Shown piece by piece: positions 54,460 to 62,810 of a stretch of DNA of 64,000 nt (position 1 is the first letter of the stretch; each line of letters starts with the position of its first letter). The translations under genes were made by a program, and so were the position numbers. The notes beneath the pieces are model-generated. The model was not told the origin of the DNA. It worked only from the letters and a program-made list of their open reading frames with translations, and did no database searches. This DNA comes from Pararhizobium sp. A13 (GTDB taxonomy: Bacteria > Pseudomonadota > Alphaproteobacteria > Rhizobiales > Rhizobiaceae): assembly GCF_040126305.1 (NCBI RefSeq), contig NZ_CP149511.1, positions 62,001 through 126,000 of the forward strand, written 5' to 3'.

Positions 54460-54948
54460 CTGTCTAACTTGCCCGGACGGCCTCCTCGGCTTGGGCGGAT
54501 AAGCGATAGAATATCGCCAAAAACCGCACAGCCCGTCTCTGTTTAATAACGACCGATAATGCCGGCTTATCGGTCGTCCTACCGGTTGCGACTGGATTGG
54601 CCTTAAATCAGCGCGTAGTCCAGCCTCGAAAGGCACCTCCGTCGAGCCGGCAAGTTTCGGTCGGCGACCGCCGGCGCCAGCATATTCCCCTGCCCCTGTT
54701 CTGCGGGTGGCCGTATTACCGCCTTCCCCGACAGTGCGCCGGCGCAAGGTAACCCAAAAGCGGTCTCAAAAACAGCTGGGACAGAACTCCGCTTTCCTTT
54801 TAGGGCCGCCCTTCACGCGCTCTTTGACCCGTTGCTAGATCGCTCGGCGATACCGGAGAGATCAACCTTCTTGCCGGGCGCATCGGCAAGGATCCTAAGC
54901 GTCCCGCCAAGAGATTCAACACCGTCGCGCATGCGCCAACGATGATGA
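54460..54948. other. Region between the MFS gene and repC, with a strong hairpin
   Basis: ACGACCGATAA (54549-54559) and TTATCGGTCGT (54567-54577) form a perfect 11-bp stem around a 7-base loop. There is no T-run, so it may be a terminator of the MFS gene only with help, or a protein-binding site on the plasmid backbone. No gene is supported in the remainder. Confidence 0.55.
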
Positions 54949-56163
54949 TCATGATGCCCGCTTCACCTCGGTTCCATGAGCCCGCATCAAAGCCATCAGC
55001 ATCGGTCCGAGCGAGAATTCCCTGCGTCTGGCTTTGTCGGTCAGATGCCGCAGGTAGCCGCCAGCGGAGTTGATATGCCCTGCCCTCTCCAGGATGCAGG
55101 CCATCGCTACCGCAGCGTTCTCGGGCCCCATGGCCTCGCAGGCATCCTGATACGCTGTCGGACTAACCCCCAACATGGACCTCACAACCACGGCCGCGGA
55201 CATCAGATCTCGCCAATTGCCGACCACCCCACCGGGTCCGTAGTCGATGATATCCGGGCAAGCCTGTAGAACCATTCCGATCGGGAACGCCTTTATCGGC
55301 TCTCTCGCTGGTTTGATGTCTGAGTTCGATTTTCCCCCCTGCTCTTTGTCAAAGCGCGGTTCAAGTTCAATGATGGAATCGGTATTAGAATTCTGTATGT
55401 GGCGGTCAAAATGGACATCATTGGTGTCGGTTTTTTCTAATTTTATCTGCATTTCCAGCAAATTGACGATTTCGTCGCGGAGCATCTGGATCTCTTCGAG
55501 GATCGGTAGCAAATCGTTCGTGGTCGGCGCACGTGGAATCCGTGCCAACAGTGCTACGAAATGTCCCTCGATTGCCCCCCAATTGCCCGCAGCCCCCTCT
55601 GCCATTGCGGCCGAGATCAGCTTGCGGACATCACGCCGGCAGATTGACAGTGTCTCCTTGGTCAGACGGAACCGTTTGCGCTCAGCGGCGATCTGTTGGG
55701 CCATATGGGCGAATTCGTCGGCGCGGGCGAGCATGGGCGCGAGGCTGAAGCCGAAGGCCTGCTCAAGGTCTCCTGAGCCGTCACGGCGGGCATAGCGCTT
55801 CCCGTTCGGGCTGTCCTTGCGAATGATCAGGCCGGCTTCGACTAATGCAGCCAGGTGCCGTCTGAGCGTCGTACCTGCGATCCCATGCGCGCGAGCGGAG
55901 AGCTGAGCGTTGGATGGGAAAACGACGAGGCCCCGTTTCTCCGACAATTCGTTGTCTGGATAGAATGTCAGCAATGCGTCGAGCACGGCGAGCGTTCGAT
56001 CCTGGATTCCAAGAATCCCCCTCGCCTCACAGGCGTCACGGAAAACCTTCCATTTGTCGGCGGTCTTACCCGCCTTGATTTCGGCTGTTTCAAGCTGCCT
56101 TTTCACCAAGGCAAGCGTCATCGGCCGCCGCCCAACGGGCGTCGTTACACCATACGTCTGCAT
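54949..56163 (-). CDS. repC: RepC, replication initiator of a repABC replicon
   Basis: 404 residues, the usual RepC length. N-terminal winged-helix domain: KWKVFRDACEARGILGIQDR, LAVLDALLTFYPDNELSEKR, LVVFPSNAQLSARAHGIAGT, TLRRHLAALVEAGLIIRKDS. A variable middle and a conserved C-terminal domain (YGPGGVVGNWRDLMSAAVVV, MGPENAAVAMACILERAGHI, GGYLRHLTDKARRREFSLGP) follow. RepC is essential for replication and binds an origin inside its own gene. An AT-rich tract at about 55380-55460 is the likely oriV. Expression is limited by the antisense RNA upstream. Confidence 0.97.
   Translation of the reverse strand: MQTYGVTTPVGRRPMTLALVKRQLETAEIKAGKTADKWKVFRDACEARGILGIQDRTLAVLDALLTFYPDNELSEKRGLVVFPSNAQLSARAHGIAGTTLRRHLAALVEAGLIIRKDSPNGKRYARRDGSGDLEQAFGFSLAPMLARADEFAHMAQQIAAERKRFRLTKETLSICRRDVRKLISAAMAEGAAGNWGAIEGHFVALLARIPRAPTTNDLLPILEEIQMLRDEIVNLLEMQIKLEKTDTNDVHFDRHIQNSNTDSIIELEPRFDKEQGGKSNSDIKPAREPIKAFPIGMVLQACPDIIDYGPGGVVGNWRDLMSAAVVVRSMLGVSPTAYQDACEAMGPENAAVAMACILERAGHINSAGGYLRHLTDKARRREFSLGPMLMALMRAHGTEVKRAS
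55380..55460. other. Likely oriV: AT-rich tract inside repC
   Basis: This stretch of repC is markedly richer in A and T (for example GTTTTTTCTAATTTTATCTG at about 55429-55449) than the rest of the gene. In studied repABC plasmids the origin lies in an AT-rich segment in the middle of repC; the assignment here rests on position and composition. Confidence 0.55.
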
Positions 56164-56257
56164 TTTCCTTCACCTTCTGTCAGGCAAAAGAAATCCAGTC
56201 ACCAAAACGGCGTCAAAGACTCTTGACTGTGATTCGGGGAAATGCGATTCTCTAGGT

Positions 56258-56313
56258 GCGAAACTATGAGAGAGGCTTCCACGACGGCGACGTTTTGGGG
56301 GCCTTTTCTTTTG
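56258..56313 (+). ncRNA. Predicted counter-transcribed RNA (ctRNA) between repB and repC
   Basis: All repABC plasmids studied carry a small antisense RNA here that represses repC. On the plus strand, TTGACT (56223-56228), 17 bases, then an extended -10 (TGC-GATTCT, 56246-56251) would start RNA near 56258. A hairpin of GGCTTCC with GGGGGCC (two G-U pairs), followed by TTTTCTTTT (about 56274-56313), is a good intrinsic terminator. The deduced RNA of about 55 bases matches the known size. Confidence 0.75.
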
Positions 56314-56317
56314 CGGT

Positions 56318-57343
56318 TCAGTCTCCTATTTCAGCTATTTCTTTTGACTGCACAAACTCTTCGTAAAGAGCGTTGAGTCTGGCTTCGACAAAGGAGCCGA
56401 ATGCCGGCTCAATCCCTTTGTCGAAGACAAGATTCAGTTTCTCATCGGTTTCCGAGATCCTGACGACTTTCCCGCCACTCGCAGTTTTCCAGATCGTTGT
56501 CCTAGCCTTGTCCTTTACCTTGCGGAGTTGGTCATAGATGGCCTGGAAACGTTCGTCCGAGGTCATATTCTGGAAGTTCGATTCCTGGATGAGCCTGATG
56601 GCTTTGGCTCTTTTCCCGTTTTCCTCGAGAAGGTCAGCAATTTCCGCCCATCGCGTGCGGCCAAATCCAGGTGCGGCGCCAATTGCTTCGATTAATTCTC
56701 CAGGAAGGCGGTCGACCAGTGCAATCATGCGTGAGAGTGCTGCTTTGTCGACGCCAAGCGCTGACATTATGACGTCGCGGTTGAACTGGCGGGCTTCGAG
56801 GCGGAATGCGAAGAATGATCGTTCAATGAAAGTCAGATCAGTGCGAGCGTTGTTCTCTTGCCCTTGGCTGACGACGAGTTGCTCGTCGCTGAGATCCCGT
56901 ACAACGGCCTTGACCGCCCCACCTATTTTCTTGACAGCCGCTAGGCGGCGATGCCCATACGCAACCTGAAAGCGCCCTTGCCTTTCGGGATGCGGACGAA
57001 CAAGAATCGGCACTTGTTGCCCATGCTCTCTAATCTGGGCGACCAGCGTTTCCTGATCCTCCGCGCTGACGCCTAAGCGGTCCACGACGAATGAACTGTC
57101 AATCAGTAATGGATCAAGCTCTACGACTGCCAGGCCCTTCGCGAGTTGTTTTTCCAGATCATCAGCACGCTGCGCCTTTTCGTTGATCCCACCCAATGAC
57201 TGTGAGATTGCGCCCACTGGGCTGGCACGCCGAAGCGGTTTTTCGAAGCCCGCGAGAGGTCGCGCATTTGCGAGGGTATGGTCAATCTCCCCTGCTGCGG
57301 CTGGATCGGGCTCGGCCAGTCCAAAAATATTCTTGCGAGCCAT
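56318..57343 (-). CDS. repB: RepB, ParB-like partition protein
   Basis: 341 residues. It starts 3 bases after the repA stop, so the two are co-translated. N-terminal residues give the RepA-interaction region (ARKNIFGLAEPDPAAAGEID); the ParB/Srx nuclease-like domain holds QQVPILVRPHPERQGRFQVA and YGHRRLAAVKKIGGAVKAV, then ENNARTDLTFIERSFFAFRL, with an HTH at FNRDVIMSALGVDKAALSRM. The C-terminal dimerisation part ends near GSFVEARLNALYEEFVQ. RepB binds parS-type palindromes and cooperates with RepA in segregation and in autoregulation. Confidence 0.96.
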   Translation of the reverse strand: MARKNIFGLAEPDPAAAGEIDHTLANARPLAGFEKPLRRASPVGAISQSLGGINEKAQRADDLEKQLAKGLAVVELDPLLIDSSFVVDRLGVSAEDQETLVAQIREHGQQVPILVRPHPERQGRFQVAYGHRRLAAVKKIGGAVKAVVRDLSDEQLVVSQGQENNARTDLTFIERSFFAFRLEARQFNRDVIMSALGVDKAALSRMIALVDRLPGELIEAIGAAPGFGRTRWAEIADLLEENGKRAKAIRLIQESNFQNMTSDERFQAIYDQLRKVKDKARTTIWKTASGGKVVRISETDEKLNLVFDKGIEPAFGSFVEARLNALYEEFVQSKEIAEIGD

Positions 57344-57346
57344 GGG

Positions 57347-58546
57347 TTACTTCCTACCCCAAGTCTGCTTGATGAGATCTTCGATCTCCGAGTTCACCGC
57401 TGTAAGAGATTCCAAGGCGCGGTCATACGTGCCTCGCGTAAACTGGTTGCGGTCAACTTCGTAGAGAGTCTGCTTGGTCAAGCCGGCGTCAGAAATCGCG
57501 GTTGATTTGACCATCGCGTTCTCGAGAACCCGGTTTCCGAAAATTGACTTCATGAAACCCGACATTTGCGACTGTGGACCGTCGTTCGGTTCGAAGCGTG
57601 TTATGAGATAACGCATCCAGTCGTAGTCCATGGTCCCGCCAGCATTCTCAACGACGCGAAGCAGGTCGCCGGTCATGTGCAAAAACTGACTCATGGACAT
57701 GACGTCCAGCATTTGGGGGTGGACCGTTATCAGGACCGCAGTTGCCGCGCAAAGCGCTGACAAGGTCAGGAAGCCCAGTTGGGGCGGGCAGTCGATCACA
57801 ACGATATCGTATGCACTCTCGATCTCGGCCAAACACTCGCCAATCCGTGCGAAGAACATGGAGTCGACGCTCTGGCGCGCTGCAAGTGCCTTGGGTGTCT
57901 CGTGCTCAAACTCCATCAGCTCGAGATTACCCGGGATTACGTGCAGGTTGGGGGTGTAGGTTGCCCTTACAATTTCGGTAATATCCCGTTTCGCCTCGTC
58001 GTACCGGATTGCACCGTAAATGGTCTCGTTCTCGCCGACATCCAGTTCAGGTTGATGCCCGAAGAGTGCCGAAAGGGACGCCTGAGGGTCCAAGTCTACG
58101 GCCAGAACCCGATATCCTCTCAGCGCCAAGAACTGGGCGAGATGGGCCGACGTCGTCGTTTTGCCTGAGCCACCCTTAAAGTTCATGACGGAAACGACTT
58201 GTAACTTCTCTCCGTCACGGCGATGGCGGACGTATTTACGGGGCCCCTTCCCTCCGTCGTCGAGGATCCGCCGCAGGGCCTCGATATCCTGCACGGAATA
58301 CATTCGTCGACCGTTTGCCAACGGCTCTGGGCCGTGTCCATCGGCAACTATCTGGCGCAAGTAGCCTTGATGAATGCCAATAAAATCTGCCGCCTCTGCT
58401 GGGGTGAACTGTCGAATGGTCTTAAGGGCGGTAGGTGGAAATGTCCGGTGCTGGTGAGCCTGGAGCTGGCGAGACAACTCATCCGCGTCGGACGAAATGA
58501 GGGAGCGCAAGTTGTCGCTCTTCTTGCTGTTTGCCGTGTTCAACAT
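57347..58546 (-). CDS. repA: RepA, ParA-like partition ATPase
   Basis: 399 residues. N-terminal MerR/HTH-like part (ADFIGIHQGYLRQIVADGHG), then a P-loop ATPase: deviant Walker A FKGGSGKTTTSAHLAQFLAL, Walker A' LAVDLDPQASLSALFGHQPE, Walker B VVIDCPPQLGFLTLSALCAA. C-terminal segment ends with YDRALESLTAVNSEIEDLIK. RepA drives plasmid segregation and represses the repABC promoter, with RepB as co-repressor. First gene of the operon; upstream repeats (58568-58610) are probably its operator. Confidence 0.97.
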   Translation of the reverse strand: MLNTANSKKSDNLRSLISSDADELSRQLQAHQHRTFPPTALKTIRQFTPAEAADFIGIHQGYLRQIVADGHGPEPLANGRRMYSVQDIEALRRILDDGGKGPRKYVRHRRDGEKLQVVSVMNFKGGSGKTTTSAHLAQFLALRGYRVLAVDLDPQASLSALFGHQPELDVGENETIYGAIRYDEAKRDITEIVRATYTPNLHVIPGNLELMEFEHETPKALAARQSVDSMFFARIGECLAEIESAYDIVVIDCPPQLGFLTLSALCAATAVLITVHPQMLDVMSMSQFLHMTGDLLRVVENAGGTMDYDWMRYLITRFEPNDGPQSQMSGFMKSIFGNRVLENAMVKSTAISDAGLTKQTLYEVDRNQFTRGTYDRALESLTAVNSEIEDLIKQTWGRK

Positions 58547-58567
58547 CTGTGCCTCGAAAATGAAATC

Positions 58568-58610
58568 TGCGCTTATCGCAAGCTAAGCGATCAAAATGCG
58601 CTGATCGCAA
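58568..58610. promoter_or_regulatory. Candidate repA operator: repeated TGCGCTKATCGCAA
   Basis: TGCGCTTATCGCAA (58568-58581) and TGCGCTGATCGCAA (58597-58610) differ by one base, 29 bp start to start. CGCTTA and TAAGCG form an inverted pair in the first half. They lie 22-64 bases upstream of the repA start, where RepA/RepB autoregulation acts in other repABC plasmids. Confidence 0.6.
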
Positions 58611-58696
58611 TAGACCCGATTCTAAACCGTGTGGCAAAGAGTTTTTTGTTAGCAAAAGGTTAACAGTCTACTCAAAAAATCGGACGCATGACCGGC

Positions 58697-58712
58697 GTTG
58701 TACATGTACAAC
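58697..58712. promoter_or_regulatory. Candidate parS: perfect 16-bp palindrome
   Basis: GTTGTACATGTACAAC is fully symmetrical and begins and ends with GTT/AAC, as parS sites of repABC plasmids do. It lies 150 bases upstream of repA. Centre AT differs from the common GC centre. Only one copy was seen in the window. Confidence 0.5.
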
Positions 58713-59723
58713 TGGAGCCTTGGAGGGGTGTACGTGATTCCCCAGCCGCAGAGTAGTCTGCCCGGCTGTTTTCATTCGTCTTATAGTGGCGCAGCAGCGA
58801 TCCGCCGGTCGTTGTGCGCGCTAAGAATTGGATAGTTTGCTGATCGTTCTGCGACCTTAGCCGTGCCGTGGGATAAGGCTGGCCGGGCAAACCCGCATCG
58901 TTTCGTGAGATCTTCAGAGGATAGTATTGGCTTTTCGTTACCGCGCGCCAGAATTGCTGCCGTACAACACAACATTCAATGCATCGAAGCCGAGCGTCTC
59001 CTGGATCTCTTTGACGCGTCGGCGGCTCTTCTTCTCACGAGCCGAGCCGTTTTGTTGCCCAGTTGCTCGCATCGAAACAGTACCCGTAGTCGGTCTCTCT
59101 TATCGGATCAATGCCTTCGGATGAACGACGACATGACCGGGAATTCACGGGTGACGGCAGATGGTCAGGGCGATGAGAGCCGACCTTTGTGGCAAAAGAA
59201 GAGATCAGCAAACCCCTGGAGGTTGCCAGGCAAGGCATCGGTGCGTTCCACGGCTGCACACGGACGTAGGCCATGCCGATGGCATCACATACGCTGAACA
59301 GCGAAGTGGTTTCTCTTATGGATCGTGGTAAGCTTGGGCGGGCCAAAATTGCCTCCACCGTCAACGTGCAGCCCGAATGGCAGCGGATGGGTACGCCATT
59401 TCCTGGCTTCCTTCGATTGATACGCCGGCCGCCCCGCAGTTGAATAGGTGAGCAGAGGACTGCGCTCGGAGCTGTCGCCGCAGCTCCCAGTCCGGGTGTG
59501 GAATTTCCGCATGAGGGCGCGTCGCTTCCACAGCCAGTACTTCGCGGTTGTCATCGACCGGCCGTTCCGCAAGGCAGGTCAATATTGGCGCTGCGCCGGT
59601 CGGGCCGGATGACCGGGCAGGGCAGGGAATACCGTAGAACCGTCGTCCCCAAGATTTCGGCGGCATGCCTGCTTTTGTGCGGTGAAATTGTCGCCCCAGG
59701 TCATGGGCAGCCGGGGCCGTCAG
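58713..59723. other. 1-kb stretch with no supported gene
   Basis: Many short frames on both strands (for example 58863-59297 plus, 59361-59666 minus) overlap without ribosome sites or known motifs. One short minus frame (58938-59072) is listed separately at low confidence. The right end belongs to the integrase gene. Confidence 0.45.
58938..59072 (-). CDS. Possible 44-residue protein
   Basis: ATG 59072 to stop 58938. The peptide has a basic helix (SAREKKSRRRVKEIQETLGF) and ends DALNVVLYGSNSGAR. It looks more like coding sequence than the overlapping frames, but may be the tail of a lost gene. No family recognised. Confidence 0.25.
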   Translation of the reverse strand: MRATGQQNGSAREKKSRRRVKEIQETLGFDALNVVLYGSNSGAR

Positions 59724-60872
59724 CTACAGCCCCGCGGCCTTGGTGAGATTGACCCTGAACCTGTCCTTGCGGCGCTGGTATTTGCGAGTCATTTCGGCGG
59801 AGGCATGGCCGAGCTGTTTCTGAACATAGCGCTCATCGACTTCGGCCGACGAGGCGAGGCCAGCCCGCAAGGAGTGCCCGGAGAATTTCTGCGCCCTTTC
59901 GCCCTCGGCTAGATCGCCGCGCACGCCGGCTGCCAGCGCCGTGCGTTTTACAAGGCGTGCCACCTCCTGGCCGTTCAATCGCTCCGAACCCACGGATTTG
60001 CCCTTGTTCGTCACGCGTCGGAAGAGGGGCCCATGGGCGATTCTGGCGAGCTTGAGCCACATCTCCAGCGCCGCGATGGGGCAGGTGGCGTCGGACGAGC
60101 CGCGGCCGATTTCGACTTCGCGCCAGCCGGTCTTGCCGCGCAACGTCGCCAATAGTCCCTTGTCGAGTATCTCCACCCAGCCGCGGCCGTCCTGCGTCTG
60201 GTCCTTCTTCACATCAAGCCCGACGATTTCGGAGCGTCGCAGGCCGCCAGCAAAGCCGATCAGCAGCATGGCGCGATCGCGAATGCCCCTCAAGCTCCCC
60301 TGATCGAGGGTTTCCAGCATGGCGATGATGTCTTGCGGCATCACCGCTTCCTTCTGGACCGGCGGTTTTGCATGGGTGTTGCGGATACCGGCCATGACCG
60401 TGGCGATATGGCGATCTCTACGATCCAGCGGCTGGCCGCGCTGGGCATAATTCCAGCTGAGCGACGATAGACGGCGTTCGATGGTCGAAACCGAATTTGG
60501 CTTTTTGTCTCCCGTCACAGTCCCCGACGCGCAGGCGGTGATATAGAGGCCGACGATCTGCGGCTCCGGGGGGAGGGGGGCCACGTTCTGGCGGCGGCAC
60601 CAGGCGGCAAAATGCTTCCAGTCGCTGGCATAAGCACGCCGGGTATTGGCGGAACTGGCGGCCGCGACATAACCACGGGCACGCTCCGTGAGATGCTCGA
60701 GATGAGCGGGCAATGCGCTCGGCGTCTCCGTTGGTGACGTTTCACCCGACACGGCCGAACCACCTGCAGACTCGGCAAGAGCCGAGAGGACACCCTTTTC
60801 GCTTGTTCCAGCCGTAGTTTTTCTCATCGTATCCCATTCCATTTCAGGGTCGTCTTGGTGATCTTTATCCAT
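59724..60872 (-). CDS. Tyrosine recombinase / phage-type integrase
   Basis: 382 residues from ATG 60872, overlapping the end of parE by 8 bases. N-terminal SAM-like DNA-binding domain (ANTRRAYASDWKHFAAWCRR); catalytic domain with Arg in GLRRSEIVGLD, the HxLR box in FSGHSLRAGLAS, the LGH box QLGHASAEMTRKY and its Tyr. It cuts and rejoins DNA; many such genes reside on rhizobial plasmids where they act in resolution or integration. Other in-frame ATGs (60842, 60827) are possible starts. The attachment site is not visible in the window. Confidence 0.9.
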   Translation of the reverse strand: MDKDHQDDPEMEWDTMRKTTAGTSEKGVLSALAESAGGSAVSGETSPTETPSALPAHLEHLTERARGYVAAASSANTRRAYASDWKHFAAWCRRQNVAPLPPEPQIVGLYITACASGTVTGDKKPNSVSTIERRLSSLSWNYAQRGQPLDRRDRHIATVMAGIRNTHAKPPVQKEAVMPQDIIAMLETLDQGSLRGIRDRAMLLIGFAGGLRRSEIVGLDVKKDQTQDGRGWVEILDKGLLATLRGKTGWREVEIGRGSSDATCPIAALEMWLKLARIAHGPLFRRVTNKGKSVGSERLNGQEVARLVKRTALAAGVRGDLAEGERAQKFSGHSLRAGLASSAEVDERYVQKQLGHASAEMTRKYQRRKDRFRVNLTKAAGL

Positions 60873-61170
60873 TTCGCCGTTCCGCAGTGCGACGGCCCAG
60901 CTTCCTGCGGCCGTGCAATATCCTGACGATTTCGACCTGGCGGGGGATAAGGCGATAAAGCGTCGGATAATTTCCGACTGCCAGGTGCCGAATGCACGGT
61001 GCACGATCATCGCGGCCAAAGACCGAGTAAGGATGGTGGAGCCGTTGCCGCCAGCGACTGTCGATAGCATCGAGCACCCGGTTAGCCGCGGTTAAATCAT
61101 CCGCAGCCATCTCGAGCCAAATGGCGATTAGATCTTCATCTGCCTGTTTTGTCCGTTGAATCGACGACAC
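60865..61170 (-). CDS. parE: ParE-family toxin
   Basis: 101 residues. RelE/ParE fold: RTKQADEDLIAIWLEMAADD, LTAANRVLDAIDSRWRQRL, APCIRHLAVGNYPTLYRLIP, VEIVRILHGRRKL. ParE toxins inhibit gyrase. It follows the antitoxin gene by 2 bases and overlaps the integrase start. A HPYSVFGRDD segment is slightly altered from the usual HPYSG pattern, but no frame break is visible. Since its antitoxin is damaged, the toxin may be silent or attenuated. Confidence 0.9.
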   Translation of the reverse strand: MSSIQRTKQADEDLIAIWLEMAADDLTAANRVLDAIDSRWRQRLHHPYSVFGRDDRAPCIRHLAVGNYPTLYRLIPRQVEIVRILHGRRKLGRRTAERRNG

Positions 61171-61172
61171 GG

Positions 61173-61346
61173 TCAGGGAACTTTCTGGACAGCCGCCAAC
61201 CGCGCGCCCGCAGCGGCTTTTACGTCGGCCACGGAAGTGTGATCACTGCGACCGCAGTAGCCCAGCAAATCGCGACGCTCCTTCCTTTCCCGTACTGCCT
61301 CGCGGACCGGCGTCAGCGCAATTGTCAGTTTTTCAACGGAAGCCAC
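61173..61346 (-). CDS. parD: ParD-family antitoxin with internal deletion
   Basis: 57 residues from GTG 61346 (AGGAGA upstream): VASVEKLTIALTPVREAVRE, then RKERRDLLGYCGRS. Intact relatives have about 20 more residues between ALTP and VREAV, forming the first helix and turn of the ribbon-helix-helix domain. After LLGY the sequence also departs from the family. The DNA-binding fold should therefore be broken, while the helix that contacts the toxin is uncertain. Directly upstream of parE. Confidence 0.65.
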   Translation of the reverse strand: MASVEKLTIALTPVREAVRERKERRDLLGYCGRSDHTSVADVKAAAGARLAAVQKVP

Positions 61347-61653
61347 CGCGAATCTCCTGATTTGCTGTATGAATAGTATGCTTTTAGGCAATGAAGTAGC
61401 GACGCGACACGCCGGGTTTTTGCAGGAGGCTAAAACGGCCACCGTCGGGTTAGGACTTGGGGACAAAGATAACCGACACCATGGATTGAGCGCTCTTCCC
61501 GAGGGGCATTTTCTAGGATCTGATCGATGATATTGGGCGATTCGCATATTAAAGGCCAGAACGAACTTTATCGCTCGTGATGTGATCACGACATTAGGTG
61601 CGGTTTTCCTAGTATTTGTCGCTGAAAGCGCGCTCGACGATCAGAGGTGAAGC
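61347..61653. other. 307-bp intergenic region, nothing recognised
   Basis: The ParD frame is open upstream to 61589 but without family residues. No repeat or terminator stands out. Confidence 0.5.
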
Positions 61654-61929
61654 TCAAACCCTTGGTTCCGGCGCGTCATCGACCCTCGTCCAGGTGAGCG
61701 ACCATTCATCCTTGCCGCCTTCGTTGTGGACATAGCGGCCGCGTCCGCTCCGCTGATCGCGAAGTGCGTCCTTAATGACCCATTCCGGCGGGGCAATTCC
61801 CGGCAGCCTCAGGATTTGGAGAGTGTCGTGCAGCTCTGGGAGCGTGGTGACCCTCCGGATGGCCCGTCGGCCATTCGCCTTTATTTTCCAGGCATAGTGC
61901 GCCATGGCGATGTCGTGGTCGATTTTCAT
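61654..61929 (-). CDS. Small hypothetical protein with strong ribosome site
   Basis: 91 residues (MKIDHDIAMAHYAWKIKANG, RRVTTLPELHDTLQILRLPG, GRYVHNEGGKDEWSLTWTRV). AGGAGG lies 5 bases before the ATG. No domain is known to me. The upstream segment carries the same promoter-like sequence as the gene at 62942-63190 (CTAGAACATAAGGA then TTGTTCCTT), so both probably obey one regulator. Confidence 0.65.
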   Translation of the reverse strand: MKIDHDIAMAHYAWKIKANGRRAIRRVTTLPELHDTLQILRLPGIAPPEWVIKDALRDQRSGRGRYVHNEGGKDEWSLTWTRVDDAPEPRV

Positions 61930-61945
61930 TTTATCCTCCTTTTTT

Positions 61946-61980
61946 CTCTAGAACATAAGGAGATGCTAAATTGTTCCTTC
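61946..61980 (-). promoter_or_regulatory. Shared upstream element (copy 1)
   Basis: On the plus strand: CTAGAACATAAGGA (61948-61961), 10 bases, TTGTTCCTT (61971-61979). The second copy precedes the gene at 62942-63190. It lies 18-50 bases upstream of the start of the gene at 61654-61929. The spacing of the two conserved blocks is identical in both copies. Confidence 0.55.
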
Positions 61981-61994
61981 GTGCTATTTCCGCG

Positions 61995-62288
61995 TCAATG
62001 CGGAACGTCCCGATTTACCCAGTCTGTTAGTCTTGCAGGGTCGAGCCATTTTCCTTCCCCGCCGACGGCAAGAAGGTTGCTGCCCGCGGCATGCTCGAGA
62101 TTCCAGAGCGCTATCGCCCTGGCATCATGCGGCAGAAACTCAGGGGCATATGGCACCCGGAGCACATATTCTTCGCGCTCCTTTGAAGGGCTTGTCCGCG
62201 GAATCTGAGTGAGGCAATCCTGTTGCCGACCGGGCCGTTTGTTCCGATGTTGAAACGACGTGGTAGGCGGCCCATACAGCCAGGCCAC
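61995..62288 (-). CDS. Possible small protein (overlaps another frame)
   Basis: The C-terminal part of this frame (EEYVLRVPYAPEFLPHDARA, IALWNLEHAAGSNLLAVGGE, GKWLDPARLTDW) looks protein-like, but it overlaps the membrane-protein frame at 62140-62361. Either one is spurious or a frameshift joins them. Confidence 0.3.
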   Translation of the reverse strand: MAWLYGPPTTSFQHRNKRPGRQQDCLTQIPRTSPSKEREEYVLRVPYAPEFLPHDARAIALWNLEHAAGSNLLAVGGEGKWLDPARLTDWVNRDVPH

Positions 62289-62361
62289 TCGAGATTACGC
62301 AGATAATAATGTAGGCGTACAGAATGCGCACGGGCGCTGCCTTCGGCTCGATCTGCCTCAC
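62140..62361 (-). CDS. Possible single-span membrane protein
   Basis: 73 residues. A clear membrane helix (ILYAYIIICVISSGLAVWAA) after a short basic start (MRQIEPKAAPVR). The tail is short and soluble. It overlaps 61995-62288 in another frame; this one is supported by the hydrophobic run only. Confidence 0.4.
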   Translation of the reverse strand: MRQIEPKAAPVRILYAYIIICVISSGLAVWAAYHVVSTSEQTARSATGLPHSDSADKPFKGARRICAPGAICP

Positions 62362-62606
62362 GCGATATTATGGGCGGATGTACTTCAGAATGCCAGTTTA
62401 TTCGCCTCTGCAGCTGCGGCGAAGGCCCAACGACTGCAGGCCGCAACCCGACGTGGACCACCGCCGTTCACCTTACTGAATAACCCTAACAAAGGGTTTC
62501 GATGGCATTCCAAATGGGACGTGTCATGGTGCTCTGGCTGAGCGAACAGCTCGGTGCATTTGAGCACCAATAAATTCGGCCCCTCTCTGCGGAGGGGAGG
62601 GGCCCA

Positions 62607-62810
62607 TTACCGTGACATCGGGGAAGAGTTTGATTCCGTTTTGTTCAAATGGATATCTCTGATGTACTTCCATCCATCATTGCACGCGAGGTACTCATCG
62701 CTGCCGGGCGAGTACGGATTGACGCCCTCGGATAGGCCGATCTGCTGGACGTCCTTCAAGGCCCCCATCCCCAGATTGAAAATCGCCTGGTATTTTTTCC
62801 GGGTCAGCAC
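62607..62810 (-). CDS. Small CrpP/RMF-like protein
   Basis: 67 residues from GTG 62810 with GGGAGG upstream: MLTRKKYQAIFNLGMGALKD, VQQIGLSEGVNPYSPGSDEY, then GWKYIRDIHL. The NPY-x6-7-W/C-x2-GW pattern resembles the ribosome-modulation-factor/CrpP domain of small proteins. Function of these plasmid copies is unknown; RMF binds ribosomes, but this one may not. Confidence 0.55.
   Translation of the reverse strand: MLTRKKYQAIFNLGMGALKDVQQIGLSEGVNPYSPGSDEYLACNDGWKYIRDIHLNKTESNSSPMSR

Noticed and set aside
58863..59297. 144-residue plus-strand frame next to repA
   Set aside because: Low-complexity, Arg/Ser-rich translation with no start signal; looks like a random open frame.
61081..61096. GTTAGCCGCGGTTAAA, resembling a repABC parS palindrome
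   Set aside because: It is inside the parE coding sequence and the symmetry is imperfect; the palindrome at 58697 fits better.
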